64,000 nucleotides of DNA from Cladocopium goreaui (GCA_947184155.2 CAMXCT020000462.1:62001-126000); one strand, 5' to 3'. Counted from the first letter of the stretch, positions 1 to 13,280 are shown. Notes: a model not told the origin generated them from the letters alone. A program made the numbers and translations.

Positions 1-498
1 ATAGGGAAACTTATGATGGTTTTCAAGCGTGGTTGGCAACGCTCCAGTCAAAATGGATGTAAGTGGTAAGTACTTGTCCAGTGATTTCCGCAATCTCCAG
101 AAAAGATATTGGTTAGATCTATCACCCAAAATACAGGGGTTGGTAACTGTCCCATTTTGGGAATATTGGACATCACCTTATAGTAGCCATTATAGACCAT
201 ATACCTAATGGTTGGGTGATGTTCAATGGGGACATTTAATGACCCATGAAATATTTTAGTAGGTAACTCCTTTACATACCTTTAGTTTTTTTGGACGGCT
301 TCTGTAGCTCAAATCCACCACGAAACCGATCGCAGAGTATCGCAGAGTATCGCAGGACCTGTCAGAGATGCCATTGCCGCAGGGTGCTCAACTGATTTTC
401 TCGAAAGAGACGTGCCTTTTTTGCAGCGATCTCGGCGAGTCCTTTTTGGGCCCCGTGGGGCCGTGGATTGGGTGGGTGAATCGATGGGAGAGGAACCT
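1..498. other. non-coding, nothing recognised
   Basis: No convincing coding stretch was seen. A short repeat, GATCGCAGAGTATCGCAG, with the core 'cgcagagtat' twice, lies at about 329-353, followed by a GC-richer patch (355-480). It could hold a small exon, but no frame stands out. Confidence 0.4.
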
Positions 499-622
499 TA
501 CCATCTAGTTCTGACTAACATAGCCATGGAAAATCCCTTATTATAAATGGAGGTATGAATGGGAAAATCATCTATTTCTATGGGCCATCTATACCATGGC
601 TATGTTAAATAACCTGAGGGTA
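499..622. repeat. palindromic MITE, family A, decayed copy
   Basis: About 120 bp whose two ends are inverted copies of one another: the left end reads roughly TACCATCTAGTTCTGACTAA and the right end is the complement of TACCCTCAGGTTATTTAACA. The inner halves share ATAGCCATGGAAAAT-type sequence. It is the first of seven related palindromes in this window (consensus end TACCCTCTGGTAATTTAACA). No coding capacity; it looks like a non-autonomous TIR transposon that has drifted. Confidence 0.65.
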
Positions 623-861
623 TATCAAAAGTTATATCAAGTTATATTCCATTATGTTTCATTGAGCTGTTATGTTGTGGGCTTCTGTTGTCATAACTTG
701 GGTGTTTTCAGATCCATGTTCTCAGATCCATTGCAGTTGATGTCCAAGTTACGAGCCGTGCAGTTGGGGTTATTGATGGATATAACTATGGTAATTAATA
801 ACTTGGGGTTATTACTATGGTTAAAAGTCACACCACAACCTGAAAATGGCTAGAGGATTTT

Positions 862-940
862 TCCTATTTGGGTATGGATCAATACCTATGAAAATACCAT
901 TTTTAGGGGAATGAACATCCAGCTAAACCAGCTATTTTGA
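862..940 (-). repeat. dispersed repeat, family B
   Basis: The stretch GGATCAATACCTATGAAAAT followed by a 'gaacatccag..aaccagctattttg' tail is the reverse complement of a segment at about 50783-50866 (over 80 percent identical by eye). Shorter relatives occur near 49.87 and 51.98 kb. It is a dispersed non-coding repeat. Confidence 0.6.
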
Positions 941-2231
941 TGTGAACAGAAGGGGTACAAGGTTTTGACACACTGCCAAGTTTCATAAGTTGGGATACAA
1001 CCCCTACAACTATGATTAGGATTGGTTAGGTAGTTTTCCTCTTCAGATGTCCTATCCATGTTCTTTGGGATGTAAGTCATCATCATTTCTCGGGCTGTTG
1101 CCAAGGTTGAACCACATGCATTTGCATGATGCTCAACGGGCCCTGCAACAGTTTGCGCAGACGGGTGCACGGTATCTCCTGACCAATGTGCCCCAGATGG
1201 CTGGAAGTCGAAGTTTGATATCATGGACTAATTCTGAATCACAGCCCCTTAAACAAATGATCAGTACCAACAGTATCATGGTCCATCAAAAAAGGCAAGT
1301 ATTCCAGAACTATAGAACATCTATGAACATCTATTGGAGTGATGTTCCCAGGTGTTTCTCTTTTCATTTCCCATGATTTTATCGATGATTTCCCGGTTGT
1401 TTGATGGCAAAAGGCCACCGTTTCTCTCACGAAATGGATGACTTTGGACTGTGTTGAAATGGTGTATGATTTTAGAATCCCTATGAAAAAAATGAACAAA
1501 ACATATTTCAGCAAGTCAATGCCAACCATTTGCCACCTAGAACTATTGGTTCTTTTAAATTCTATCAGAGCAAAGTATTCCCATTGTTTTGCTGGTTACA
1601 GGTTGCAATTCAGACAATTCAGAATTTCTTGGCTGCCTGCATTCACCCTCCGGCAATCAAACATGGCTTGCTGACAGAATCCCTCATTTATAGACAGTTA
1701 TCCCACTAAACTAAAACCTTCATTTATAGTGTTGTCCTGGCCATGTTTGATTGTTAAATCCCCAAATGTTCGTTGTTTTTTTAATGAAATCCCTGCTTTT
1801 CCTGGTGTAATAGATAGTTTTCACATTAAAACCAGCCAGGTACACGAAGGTGTGGACAATTTCGTGGGTGCCGAGAAGACTTGCCACACGTGCCTTGACG
1901 GTACACTTAAGAATAATTCTAAAGTGAGGTGATAATCTAGTAGCTAGTATATATCATCTATCTATTACAATGTCCCACTAGTATATCATGATCATCTATC
2001 TAGTAGCTAGTATATATCATCTATCCATATATCTAGCTAGTGATATAGTCCCTCTTAATTACCATCCATTGACGCATTCATAGAACTGGTGAGTTACATT
2101 GTTAGTGGAATGACGTTGCTGGCATCCCTACCTGGGATATCCTGGGATGATGATGGACCAATGGAGGTGGATTTTCGCCAAGCTGGTAACGACTACTATT
2201 TAAGTTCATAATATATGATATTTACAACAGT

Positions 2232-2385
2232 TGTATAATCATATATATATATATATACGTATATAATACGTATATAATACGTATATGATACGTATATAAT
2301 ACGTATATAATACGTATATAATACGTATATACTACGTATATAATACGTATATAATACGTATATAATACGTATAATATATATATAT
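2232..2385. repeat. 11-bp tandem repeat, TATATAATACG type
   Basis: About a dozen tandem copies of TATATAATACG with single-base variants (ATGATACG, ATACTACG), flanked by plain (TA)n. It is strongly self-complementary. Confidence 0.85.
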
Positions 2386-2654
2386 ATAGGTTATTCTGAT
2401 TGTTGTTTTATTGGGGGTGGTGTGGCACAACCAACCAGTGGATGTCTACTGAATAGGTGTCGGTTGCTAGTAGAATCATATAGTTCAGTAAAATAGTAAA
2501 GCCCTATGAAAACTACCATGAAAACGGCTATAGTCATAGTTCATAGGCCTTCACTGAATGGCTCAACAGGAGCCTGGGGATCTTTGAAACTGTGCCAACG
2601 CGTGCGTTGGTTGATTGTTGTCCAAAGCTATACTAGCAATGTTGCCTGGGTGTA

Positions 2655-2700
2655 TCTATCTATCTATCTATCTATCGATCTATCTATCTATCTATCTATA
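2655..2700. repeat. (TATC)n microsatellite
   Basis: A run of TATC units with one TATCGATC interruption, ending in (TA)n. Confidence 0.9.
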
Positions 2701-5700
2701 TATATATTATATAGATATTATGAATCTACATGGGGTATGGGAGTATGTTAATCTGTTGTTCTATCTATATACTCATGATGTGCATGATTTTTTTTTTTAC
2801 CAGCAATGTTCCAACCAACAACGGGGGATGACGCAAGGTTTTCATCCAGTTTTCCATTGTGTCCTGCAGTTGTTTCCTCTAATCAATTTGCAGCTCTATA
2901 ATTGTATTGGGAAGCAGCCTGCAAATTCTCTCAGTAGACAACAACAACAACAACCAAAAAAAAAAAACACACAGACTACAAAACACCTTCCGCCGCAGCC
3001 AGCCGTGGGATCTCCGGTGGTTTTTTCGGAACCCGAGGACGTACATCAAATACGACTACGAGCTGCCCCCCTTTTCGCTGCCAAAGGTGCTCCGCGTCAA
3101 CGAATATCAGGGCCTGGAGACGTGCGCCGCTGCAGCATCCGGGCAGCCGGGCAGGGTGGTCATGTTTTTTTTGCGCCAGATTTTGCCAGATTACATCACA
3201 TCATATGTTTTATTTGTTGGTGAATTAGTTTCCGTGAAACCAATTTACTTTCTTTAAGTGATCCCCCAACTGACATTCCATCTGACATATATTCCGACAT
3301 TCTATCTCACATATATATATATATATTCCATTATATTCCGACATTCTATCTGATATTCTGGCATTCTACCTAACATTCTATCTCGCATATACTCTGAGTC
3401 TTTCTGGCATGCCTTCGGGTCCGTGCCCCCGCCACGAGCTTCTGGGAGATTACTTCAGCTGGCGATTCCACGAATCGTGCCCGCACCATGGCACAAGGAG
3501 GAGGACGGCGGAACAAGGGAGGACAGGAAGGAGTGAAGGAGTTGCACCGGTAAATCTAGAGACCCTCACCTGGCAGGTGGTGGCTTGAAATATGTTAAAA
3601 TTCAGGTTTTGATGCTTGGTTTCCCATGGTTTCCCAATGAAATATGCCCAAACTTCAAAGGTCCAATAGGTTGAATTGGTCCCCTGGGTGCATCTGCTGG
3701 GCAGGTCCTTCACCCTCTTTCAGCTCAACCCTGAGTGAAAAATCTGCGGCGTTGCAACGTTGTGCGTTTCCAGGAGAACGACTATAGACTCTATGTCTAT
3801 GTACGTATATATAATATTATTATATATGATCAAAGTTATAGTATGTATTAGTATGTTATATATACTACATATGTGTGTTTAATATTGCTTTAATCATATC
3901 CTCAATTGCACTACGATGGCCCCAGCTGGCCCTGAAATGGCTCCATTGATGACATGCTGGCTCCAGCTCGAGGATGCTTTGCATTGTGCCGCACCATGTA
4001 AAATAATGGGAATATCATGGAACATCTTCTATCTTAGTATCTTGTTATGTATTTCTTATGGTAACAATGGGAATATCTTAGTATTTGTTATGGGAATCGG
4101 AATAATGGGAATATCTCAGTATTTTGTTATGATTCTTATGTATTTGGGTCATCAGAGCGAGAAAAAACAACAATTTCCCGCTATTCTCATGAGATGTTGA
4201 AGAAACTCTGGGAGTTGAACATTTCTGGGCAGCGGCTCGTACAAACAGACCCACGTGGTGCAGGTTTCCACGCAACGTTTTCGAGTACGGTAACATATTG
4301 TCACATTATACTATTACATATTTGGCTTTGTTTGAGAATAGGGTATCTGAAAATTCCATTTACCTTAGTCATTATTGAGTCTTATTTCATGTTCATTTCC
4401 ATTGTGGATATTACATGATATACACATGTTCGGAGAATGATCAGATCTCAGTTTTATGGATTTGGGTTTCGTTTGTTAAGCCGACAAACCTACTGTTGAT
4501 ATGAAAAAAATCGGACATCTCCCGGTGGGCATGACATCTAGAATGGCCTTCTGGAGCCATGGCGGGCGCGCCGGAAGGCGCGAAGTTTCAGACCTCAACG
4601 GCATGTTCCGATGTCCAGACGTTCAAGGCAACACTGGAAGGAATTTCAAAGTATTTCAGAAAAAATGCTGAATTTCAAAAGTATTTTCACACATTCTCAG
4701 GAGTTTCATGGAGTTTCGAGTTTTGATTTGGAAGTTGTTCTTCGAGTTGAATCTTAGTTGAAACCTATGAGGTGGATGCACGCCAGAGGCCGTGGGCCAT
4801 GTGGCTTACGTAGCGAAACTGCAGCAGGATAGCTTAATCCTGATTGGTTCAGTTATTTTTCTGGGGAAATCAATGGGATATTTTAATCTAAGCGGCTGAC
4901 TTCTGCAGGGTCTCCAAGACACATTGCCGGGGATGACACGAAACTTGGGCCGAGATCTAACACATTCCGGGTGGGGGTCTATCCAGCACGGAGAGGGGTT
5001 ATACTTCAGAACTATCCTACATAGACAGCAAAATTGATCCTTTTTCTTTGGGGTCCGCAATCTAGCGCTAGGGTTATTGTTAAATATTGTTAAGATATCG
5101 GGCTTGTATATGTTGTAAAACCATGTTTGACCCCTCATTTTTGGTTGCTGATACAATCTTATATACCCATGATTGCAGGTGATTGTTCCTTGGTATTGAA
5201 ACTTGGGATTTCCGATTGCGAGATTAGTTGATGAGAGGCAAATCTCATGTAATCTCCCCATCACAGTTTTCATGGATTATATATGTATACATTAGTAGGG
5301 ATATTGAGCATGGTGGCTTGGATTCACCTGCAGAGTGGACATCCCCTATATATTTTGTTCTTTAGATCGTTGTTTCCCGTAGATTTTCCCACCACAAATC
5401 AGTCAATCATATCATGAGTACCTGAGTACTGTAAATCATTAAATCCATGACATCCACTATCTAGCCGCTAGCCAGACAGTTCATTGCTAAACATGTTCCA
5501 TTTTTCATGATTTAAAATGTCTACTTCACCGAAAAAAATAAATCGTGGTGTTAAAGTGTAAAAATTATACAATGAGATGTGAGTATGATCCATCTGGAAA
5601 ATGGTGTAATACGATACAGTTACAATGACATTTCAGTATGATTCATTGCTTTGCTTTCCTTGTTTCAATGGAGTTTGAGGGAAATTTTCAGGTTTACCCC

Positions 5701-5756
5701 CATGATCAAAATCGATTTTGTAAACTGTAGATTTTCCATGATTTTCCCAAACAAAA

Positions 5757-5802
5757 CCAATCCATTGATCCATTGATCCATTGATCCATTGATCCATTGA
5801 TT
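5757..5802. repeat. 10-bp tandem repeat (TTGATCCATT)
   Basis: About four and a half perfect copies of a 10-bp unit. Confidence 0.9.
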
Positions 5803-6115
5803 GTTGTAAAACCCATGGACATCCCTCCATTTTTCATCGATTTCATCGGCCAGGCCCCGCGACTGCTGCGCCAGCGCGGCGCGGAGCTGCGACAGAGCTG
5901 CGAGCAGTGCGCAGGGACGCCCAGTGTTTTTTCGGCTGTGGGGAGATTTACCAACATCATTTACCAGATATTTACCAATGAGATATTTACACATCATGTA
6001 TTTTTTCAATGGCTTTTTTACCAACATCATTTACCATCAGATATTTACTGCATACAGATTTTCTGGGGATATGTGGGGATTTTTTTCAGATCACGAGAAA
6101 TGTCTGGAATTTTCT

Positions 6116-6219
6116 TACCCTCTGCTAAACTAACATAGCTATTGATAATGGTCATTTATAGTGAGTTTTCCCATTAAAAATGGTGATTTTCCATAGCTAT
6201 GTTAGTTTACCAGAGGGTA
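6116..6219. repeat. palindromic MITE, family A, well preserved
   Basis: It starts TACCCTCTGCTAAACTAACA and ends with the complement of TACCCTCTGGTAAACTAACA. The whole ~104 bp can fold into a long hairpin with a centre near CCCATTAAAAATGG. It is one of the best copies of the family. No target duplication longer than TA is evident. Confidence 0.85.
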
Positions 6220-9200
6220 GCGTGGAATCAAAGGAGAAAGCCTTCCACTTGGGGAATCTTTCGTGGGGAGTTACCCAAGTTAAACAGGTGGAGTTAACCG
6301 CAACAAAATCATGTGGATTTAAGATGAGTTAAGATGAGTTCAGAACAAATGGGGATATAATTTTTGGGTATGCCATTGATGGATACTTAAGTATATACTT
6401 CAATATCTTGCCACAAACCTAGATGGTTTACCCTGATTTTTTTTTGTTGCAAGCTATATATCCAAGACATTCCAAGACTAGCTAGAGAAAAATTGTTGTT
6501 TCCTAGGTATACGAACAGGTGATTCGTAACTTCACAGTTTGGGGATATTTCTGGGGACACAACTCACCAACAACATGGATTTAACTAATCATGGGGGGTA
6601 TAAGCGATAAGGCCAAACAGATCACCAACAAGATGACATGGGTTTATCATTGGTTTGTCTTTGTTTGTCTGAAAAGTGGTATACCGGTATACCCTAAACA
6701 AAATCAAGAGATTACCATGGATTCATGGCTCTAATATTTTCCATTTAGCTGGCAATTTTGGTGGTATGTCACAGTATATCCTATTTTCAGATGCACCCAC
6801 ATTGTATATTAACTAGGTGGTGTTTTTTTTCGTATGTGTCTTCACGTACATCTGTTGTGCAACAGGTGATAAATATATTTATTTTGCCTACTACCTTTGG
6901 GTGTGATCAGATACAGCAATTGTGGATCGATGGACTAGGAAGATTTTGAATCTTTGGTGAATAATGTCAGCCCTGGATTGCTATAACCCCCCCTGGGCTG
7001 TTTAGTCGCGGGGTTCCATTTGACTAGCGGATTATGACTATGCCCAAAAGTAGTAACATCCTAGGGTTTTAGGGGTGAGCATGGACCCAGATATTGTCAT
7101 GCATCAATACCTAGACAATCAGCATGGGGGTAGCCCTTACCACGAATCCGTTGGTACATTTCTTTGGATTGTGTACAGTCGTAACCAACAACAAGATACT
7201 GTAGCATATGTGAATATATGTGATTTACCAACAACATCCAGCAACTATTCTAGTAGGAGTTCACTGTTCTATCCTTTTTGGGATTAGCAATGTCTAACCT
7301 CATTGGAGCAACCAACAGCAATGCGCCTGACGGTCAGCCAGGCTCGCGAGTGGCAAGCTGAGACAGACTTCGAAAAGAAGTTTTTGAGCCTGGACACCTG
7401 GCACCCTGGCTTGAAAATGGCTCCGGAAATGGGGTATACAGCTACATTTATGAGGAAAGAAACCAAATGGTTCTGGATTGCAGGGAAAATTATGGGGAGA
7501 AGTTGCTATTAATGGATGATCATAATTTCCCCATAATGTCCCAAATGGCTATTTTTATGGGAAGCTAATGATAATCCAATGGATTTAGGGGTAGACTTTT
7601 TTCAGACAAACCCAAGTGGAAGATGCCCTCTGGTGAATTAACATTTGGACCCGGTGTGGAAACTAATTTTCTAACCCTCGACTGATGGCAGTGTCTATTT
7701 TAATGTGGAGGAGGGTATATATACCAGAAAGTATCTCATCTATATCATATATCCCCATGATTTTGTCATTGTATCTGTTGATCTAGAACTAGAAAATCAT
7801 GGAATAACCAACTCTTAGTTTGGAAGGAGCTGTGAACGGAGCGATGATTGTATTCATACTCCCCAGTGAATGAGGAGCCAAAGAGCGAAAAAAAACATGA
7901 GCTTCTCAACCACATGATAGAATCTGTAAATTTATGTATCTTTCCCAGAAAATCCCAATGACTCTTTATGCCCTTGGGTTGATTCTGGATGATCCCAAAC
8001 ATAGGAATAACTGGTGGTAACACACAGTATGTAATTCCCTCCTCCGTATATCAAACACAGCCCATAAACGTCCATAAACCATGGTTTAGTAGAGGATGAA
8101 GTCACATATTCGGACCATACAAAGGGGGTGTTTAATGTTAGGGGGATGGGATTTATACACAACTACCATTCGTGGATGATTTTGATCGATCATTTATCGT
8201 AATATTTGAGATGATTTACGGTTTAGGGTTCATCACATTCTGTGAGACGTGTATGTTTTACCACTTCGTTGCCCATGTCTTTTTGCATGGTGTTGAAGAA
8301 AACATTGCACCGAGATTGACCAGCAAAAATATGACTCAACACACATAATTCTTCACATCTGATGTGGTCACAGAAATGATAGAAATGGGGGTCGAAGGTG
8401 TGGGGTACCATGATACATGGCTGGTCTTTGAGTAACTTTACCACATTTTAAAACACCCATTTTGGGGATCCACCAGTTGGGGACTGACCAACAATTAGAA
8501 AGTTGGGAGATTGACCGAAACACGGAAACGAAGTTTGGCAAATGAACTCACCGGCAAAAGGGGCACGATTTTTCTCCGAGCCAGTTTGCCCAGAAAAAAA
8601 ACGATTGACATTTTTGTTTTAGATTTTAGACCCTTAAGCGATGGTTGTTTGGACCCAAGCCTGTGGCGATTTCTCTATAAATTCTATGAATGATTCAAGA
8701 TGAAAGTCCCAAGCGGCAGCGACCTTCGAAGCGGCCAAGACTTGATCTGCATAATCCTGGCCTAGCTGGCCTTACTGAAGTGGATGGTTTACTGTAATCA
8801 AAGTCTAATGAAAAGAATGACCATTAAAGTCATTGTATCACCAATATTGTATCACCTTGATATCACTATTAAATCCCATTAAATCCCGTTAACTCCCATT
8901 AAAATCCCATTGAATTGGACGTCTTGTGGATCTTTTTATCCCACAAAAAGCACTTGGTCACAGCAAGGATTCGTGTCTTCGATGGTGAGCAGGGAAGCTC
9001 AAAGGATGACGTGAGCGCGGGTAGATCCACTGGAAGTTCCTGATTGGAAAGGAGAGTGTCCCTAGCATCTAAACATACATATTCCATTCATATTTCGATA
9101 TAGATACTGTATATATTCTATATAATTCTATATAGTCTATATTATATATATAGTTATATAATATATGCATAGTCATATTCTTTTGTTTTTCTATAGATAC

Positions 9201-9335
9201 ATATATCATATATATATAATATGTGCATTCATATATTTATTAAATAGTATATACACATATTTGCAAAAAATACTCATACATTGGAATAGTAGACACATAT
9301 ACCTACTGTATATAGAAGTATACATTTAGCATAAT

Positions 9336-10462
9336 TTGTGTATATACATACAAACATACATACATACATACATACATACATACCTACATACCTACATACC
9401 TACATACCTACATACCTACATACCTACATACCTACATACCTACATACCTACATACCTACATACCTACATACCTACATACCTACATACCTACATACCTACA
9501 TACCTACATAGCTACATAGCTACATAGCTACATAGCTACATAGCTACATAGCTACATAGCTACATAGCTACATAGCTACATAGCTACATAGCTACATAGC
9601 TACATAGCTACATAGCTACATAGCTACATAGCTACATAGCTACATAGCTACATAGCTACATAGCTACATACCTACATGCCTACATACCTACATACCTACA
9701 TACCTACATACCTACATACCTACATGCCTACATGCCTACATACCTACATAGCTACATAGCTACATAGCTACATAGCTACATAGCTACATAGCTACATAGC
9801 TACATAGCTACATAGCTACATAGCTACATGCCTACATGCCTACATGCCTACATGCCTACATGCCTACATGCCTACATGCCTACATGCCTACATGCCTACA
9901 TGCCTACATGCCTACATACCCCCTACATATACCTACATATACCTACATATACCTACATATACCTACATATACCTACATATACCTACATATACCTACATAT
10001 ACCTACATGTACCTACATGTACCTACATATACCTACATGTACCTACGTACCTACGTACCTACGTACCTACGTACCTACGTACCTACGTACCTACGTACCT
10101 ACGTACCTACGTACCTACGTACCTACGTACCTACATACCTACATACCTACATACCTACATACCTACATACCTACATACCTACATACCTACATACCTACAT
10201 ACGTACATACGTACATACGTACATACGTACATACGTACATACGTACATACGTACATACGTACATACGTACATACGTACATACGTACATACGTACATACGT
10301 ACATACATACATACATACATAGATACTTAGATACTTAGATACTTAGATACATACATACATAGATACTTAGATACATAGATACATACATACATAGATACAT
10401 AGATATATAGATATATAGATATATAGATACATAGATACATTGATACATAGATACATAGATAC
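9336..10462. repeat. 1.1-kb compound satellite of TACA/TACC/TAGC/TGCC/TACG units
   Basis: The block is built almost entirely from 8-bp units in which TACA alternates with a second tetranucleotide that changes along the array. TACATACA at about 9351-9380; TACCTACA to ~9505; TAGCTACA to ~9670; mixed to 9750; TAGCTACA to 9828; TGCCTACA to ~9915; then 10-bp CTACATATAC units to ~10040; CTACGTAC to ~10131; CTACATAC to ~10200; GTACATAC to ~10300; and degenerate ATACATAG/ATACTTAG to the end. All three + frames stay open because the unit length is not a multiple of three and contains no stop. These Tyr/Thr/Pro/His-rich frames are not genes. Confidence 0.95.
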
Positions 10463-11454
10463 ATACGTGCGTACAACATACAAACATACAGTGTGGTTAT
10501 TACAACATATTATAACATATTATAACCAATATTGTTTGTCTATACAGTAAGTGATGGACAACATAGAGAATTATACAGGCAGTGGACAATATTGATAATA
10601 ACAACATTGAGAATTGATACATTACATATAGAACTACGTTGATATACAATATGGTCTATTGATATAACATTGATACAACATTGATATTATATATTATTGT
10701 TATACTTATAGATGAATATACTATCGGATATACCATATTATAGAACTACTTATATAGAACTAGACACCAGGCAACACACCATCGAAAAATCAACAGTCGC
10801 CTTGAGGCCTTTGGCAAGCCTTCATCCCAAAGAGGACGAGAACGCGGAGGTGACACACCAGTCATGGAGGTTTCCAACTGTCATGGAGGGTACACCAATA
10901 GCTGGATGGTTTCTCATGGAAAATCCCGAAAATCATATGGATATATATATATGTGGATGATTCAGGTGTACCTCTATTTTAGGACACCTCCATACATTTA
11001 GTTGTATATAAATGATTATTTTTACACGTGATCATTTATATACCATCATATAACAAATTATATTAAGCAAAATAATCCATCAACATGATGATTCTTGTTT
11101 TTGATTAGTGATCATCACATATACCCAGAATATAAATGGTTATTAATATAAGTTATGATGTTTATATAACTATATAACTATCTAATCATAATAGTTATAA
11201 TTATCATATATACCCAGAAAATATAGCTATGATGTTTATATATGTTATATAGCCATATATAACCATACCCAATAATGAACAAATATACCCAACGAATCGT
11301 ATTTCATCCCTGAGGTGGAAGCACTGGAAGCGGAAACACTGGGCGATGGAGGCGCCCAGTGTCAAAAAGTCTTCCTTTGGGGAAGACTCGTTGTGGCACG
11401 ACATTCAGATGCCAGAATCATGCAGAATATATATATACAGTAAATCAGTAAATC

Positions 11455-11460
<6 letters not shown>

Positions 11461-11485
<25 letters not shown>

Positions 11486-11496
11486 TATATATATAC
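11461..11496. repeat. (GATA)n and (TA)n microsatellite
   Basis: A GATAGATA run followed by ATATATATAT. The adjacent stretch 11498-11590 holds an inverted repeat, CATAGGATCCATGTATG versus CATACATGGATCCTATG. Confidence 0.85.
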
Positions 11497-11838
11497 CCAT
11501 AGGATCCATGTATGCTATATATGGTAACATTTACCATCAATATACACCAAATGTTAGCATATATACCATACATGGATCCTATGGGATATATAAAGATATA
11601 TACATCCAGGAAAATCAAAGATATACAGTAAAACCCTACTGTTTTACAGTAAAATCAAAGATGGCAATGGAACATCCACCAGTTTGTTGCTATGTTTCGC
11701 ATTGAAACCTCCATGTGTGATCATTTCTGTAAATTCATCTTGCGAAAAACTCGTTGTGTTTGTTCTTCCAATAAAAATATGATATATATGGAAATGGCGT
11801 TTTTTCGATATCAGTGTGAATTTCGTCTTCGAGAGTAA

Positions 11839-11952
11839 TACCATCTGGTAAACTTTCACATAGCCATGGAAAATCACCATGTTTAATGAGAAAACTCACT
11901 ATTTCTATGGCCATTTTCAATAGCAAACTGTTCGTCATTACCAGACCGGGTA
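11839..11952. repeat. palindromic MITE, family A, decayed
   Basis: It begins TACCATCTGGTAAACTTTCA and ends with an imperfect complement (CATTACCAGACCGGGTA). The inner CATAGCCATGGAAAAT is shared with the copy at 499. It ends about 10 bp before an exon-like island. Confidence 0.6.
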
Positions 11953-12059
11953 ATAGCTCAGACGATCAGATCGCGGGGGTCGCCATCAGGAGCTGCAAAA
12001 AGGTTGGGATCTCAGCGGTGAGCGAACGGAGAGATCGGGTCTACAATGGTGGGTCATAA

Positions 12060-12435
12060 ATGGATCAATAATTGATATTTATGGATAATTAATTGGAAAA
12101 TTTTGGGGATTATTAATGGATTATTAATGGATGTTATCAAATAATTGGCAATAATAACCAAAGGATATGTGGAACATATCCATGAATAATCCCCAAACGG
12201 CCTCAGGTTGGTGACTTTGTGCTGGTTGGTGGTTTGGAACATTTTTATGTTTTCCATATTGTAGAGCTTCGCACACCGGCGACGCCGGTAGGGATCGGGG
12301 GAGGGAAAGAGAGAGGGGGATGTCATCTGAACTTGCGAACATGACATGCTGAGGGTCGGCGGCCTATCTTGGGGCTATGTTGGCACATCTTGGGGCTATG
12401 TTGGCCCATCTTGAGGCTATGTTGGCCTATGCCTA
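12060..12435. other. intergenic with a 24-bp tandem repeat
   Basis: Nothing coding is supported. At 12366-12428 there are three copies of a ~24-bp unit, TTGGGGCTATGTTGGCMCATC, preceded by the decamer GGGTCGGCGG, which recurs at several repeat edges in 12-18.5 kb. Confidence 0.55.
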
Positions 12436-13280
12436 GTGTTGTAATTTACAGCATTTTGTGCTGTGAGATGGTAAGAACCCGTGTAAATACCACAGTTTTA
12501 GTCCCCGAAAGTGGCTAAAACACTCTTATTTACAGAGTTTCGTTCACATCACGATCTTCGATTTTTTGAAAAACGTGTAAATACTAGCGTTTTTTGCATT
12601 CATCAAGACAAAAAATCGGTTCAAAAAGTGCAAAAAATGCTGTAATTTACAGGGGAGTGGCCCCGTCACAAGCAAAAAACTGCGTAAATACCAGCGTTTC
12701 GGCGTCCAAAAGTTGCCAAAACACCGCTATTTACAGTGTTTCGTGCCTTCCACGTTGCTTGAAATTGCAGAAACATTGTAAATACCAGCATTTTTTGCGA
12801 TCAACCCGCCAAAAATGCTGTAATTTACAATGTTTTTTTGCTTGGCTTTCAAAAACACTGGTATTTGCAGTGTTTTGTGCATCTCGGGTCCAAAAAGTAC
12901 TGGTATTTACAGCATTTTCTGCGTTTTTGCATGGCTCCCGCCAACGACGGTAAAACGCAAAAATGTTGTAATTTACAGCATTTTGTGACTTCCGAAAAGC
13001 GAAAAATCGTCCGAAAAATGTGTCAAAACGGTACTTTTTTCCGATTTTTGGGACCTCCAAAACGCATCTTCAAATTTTACCCTCTTTTTGTCCACTCCAG
13101 ACCCCGAAAAACGCGAAAACCCCACCAGGCTAAAGGATTTTTGGGGAGGGTCGGCGGCAGGGGCGCGCCCCCGGGTAGCTAAAGCTATGCTTAGCTTCCC
13201 CACACTACACGGCGAGGCGTCGCCGGATTTTTGGGCTGACGCCCCTCGTCGGCTCCGCCGGACCACTCGGCCCTCCATTT
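12436..13280 (+). repeat. palindrome-rich unit, copy 1
   Basis: About 0.85 kb, duplicated in direct orientation at 14274-15140. The first ~550 bp hold about ten short palindromes or near-palindromes built on TGTAATTTACA or CTGSTATTTACAG, alternating with GTGTAAATACCAGCGTTTTTT and spaced roughly 40-60 bp. The remainder is GC-rich (GGGTCGGCGGCAGGGGCGCGCC). Frames open across it are rich in Cys/Gln/Lys because of the repeated motif, so I do not call a gene. Confidence 0.8.

Larger units (their letters stand above)
941..2990. other. AT-rich intergenic DNA with microsatellites
   Basis: No supported gene. It contains CTAGTAGCTAGTATATATCAT-like direct repeats (1938-2045), an 11-bp AT array (2232-2385), a TATC tetranucleotide run (2655-2700) and a short CAA run (2939-2955). 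Short open frames here lack any family signature. Confidence 0.5.
2985..12059 (+). other. scattered exon-like islands of an unrecognised + strand gene
   Basis: Several short islands have higher GC, sensible amino-acid use on the + strand, and a preceding AG or following GT/GC/GA. They are about 2990-3130 (contains RNPRTYIKYDYELPPFSLPK), 3413-3549, 5850-5920 (APRLLRQRGAELRQSCEQC), 7295-7430 (SQAREWQAETDFEKKFLS), 8705-8780 (SPKRQRPSKRPRLDLHNPG), 10795-10855, 11315-11417 (VEALEAETLGDGGAQC, then KVFLWGRLVVARHSDA) and 11962-12059 (DDQIAGVAIRSCKKVGISAV, ending in TAA). The spacing resembles that of the resolved genes downstream. I could not join them in phase and recognise no family, so they may belong to more than one gene or include chance frames. 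The islands at 5850 and 8930-9060 are also open on the minus strand. Confidence 0.3.

Noticed and set aside
2232-2385. Possible CRISPR-like array
   Set aside because: The repeats are directly adjacent 11-bp AT units with no spacers, and the genome is eukaryotic.
9828-10338. Three overlapping 164-codon open frames rich in Tyr, Thr, His and Pro
   Set aside because: They arise because the 8-bp satellite unit contains no stop in any + frame. Translations in all three frames are near-identical repeats, so no protein is implied.
12594-13182. Cys/Gln/Lys-rich frames on both strands in the palindrome-rich unit
   Set aside because: The palindromes create similar open frames on both strands, and the second copy of the unit does not keep the same frames.
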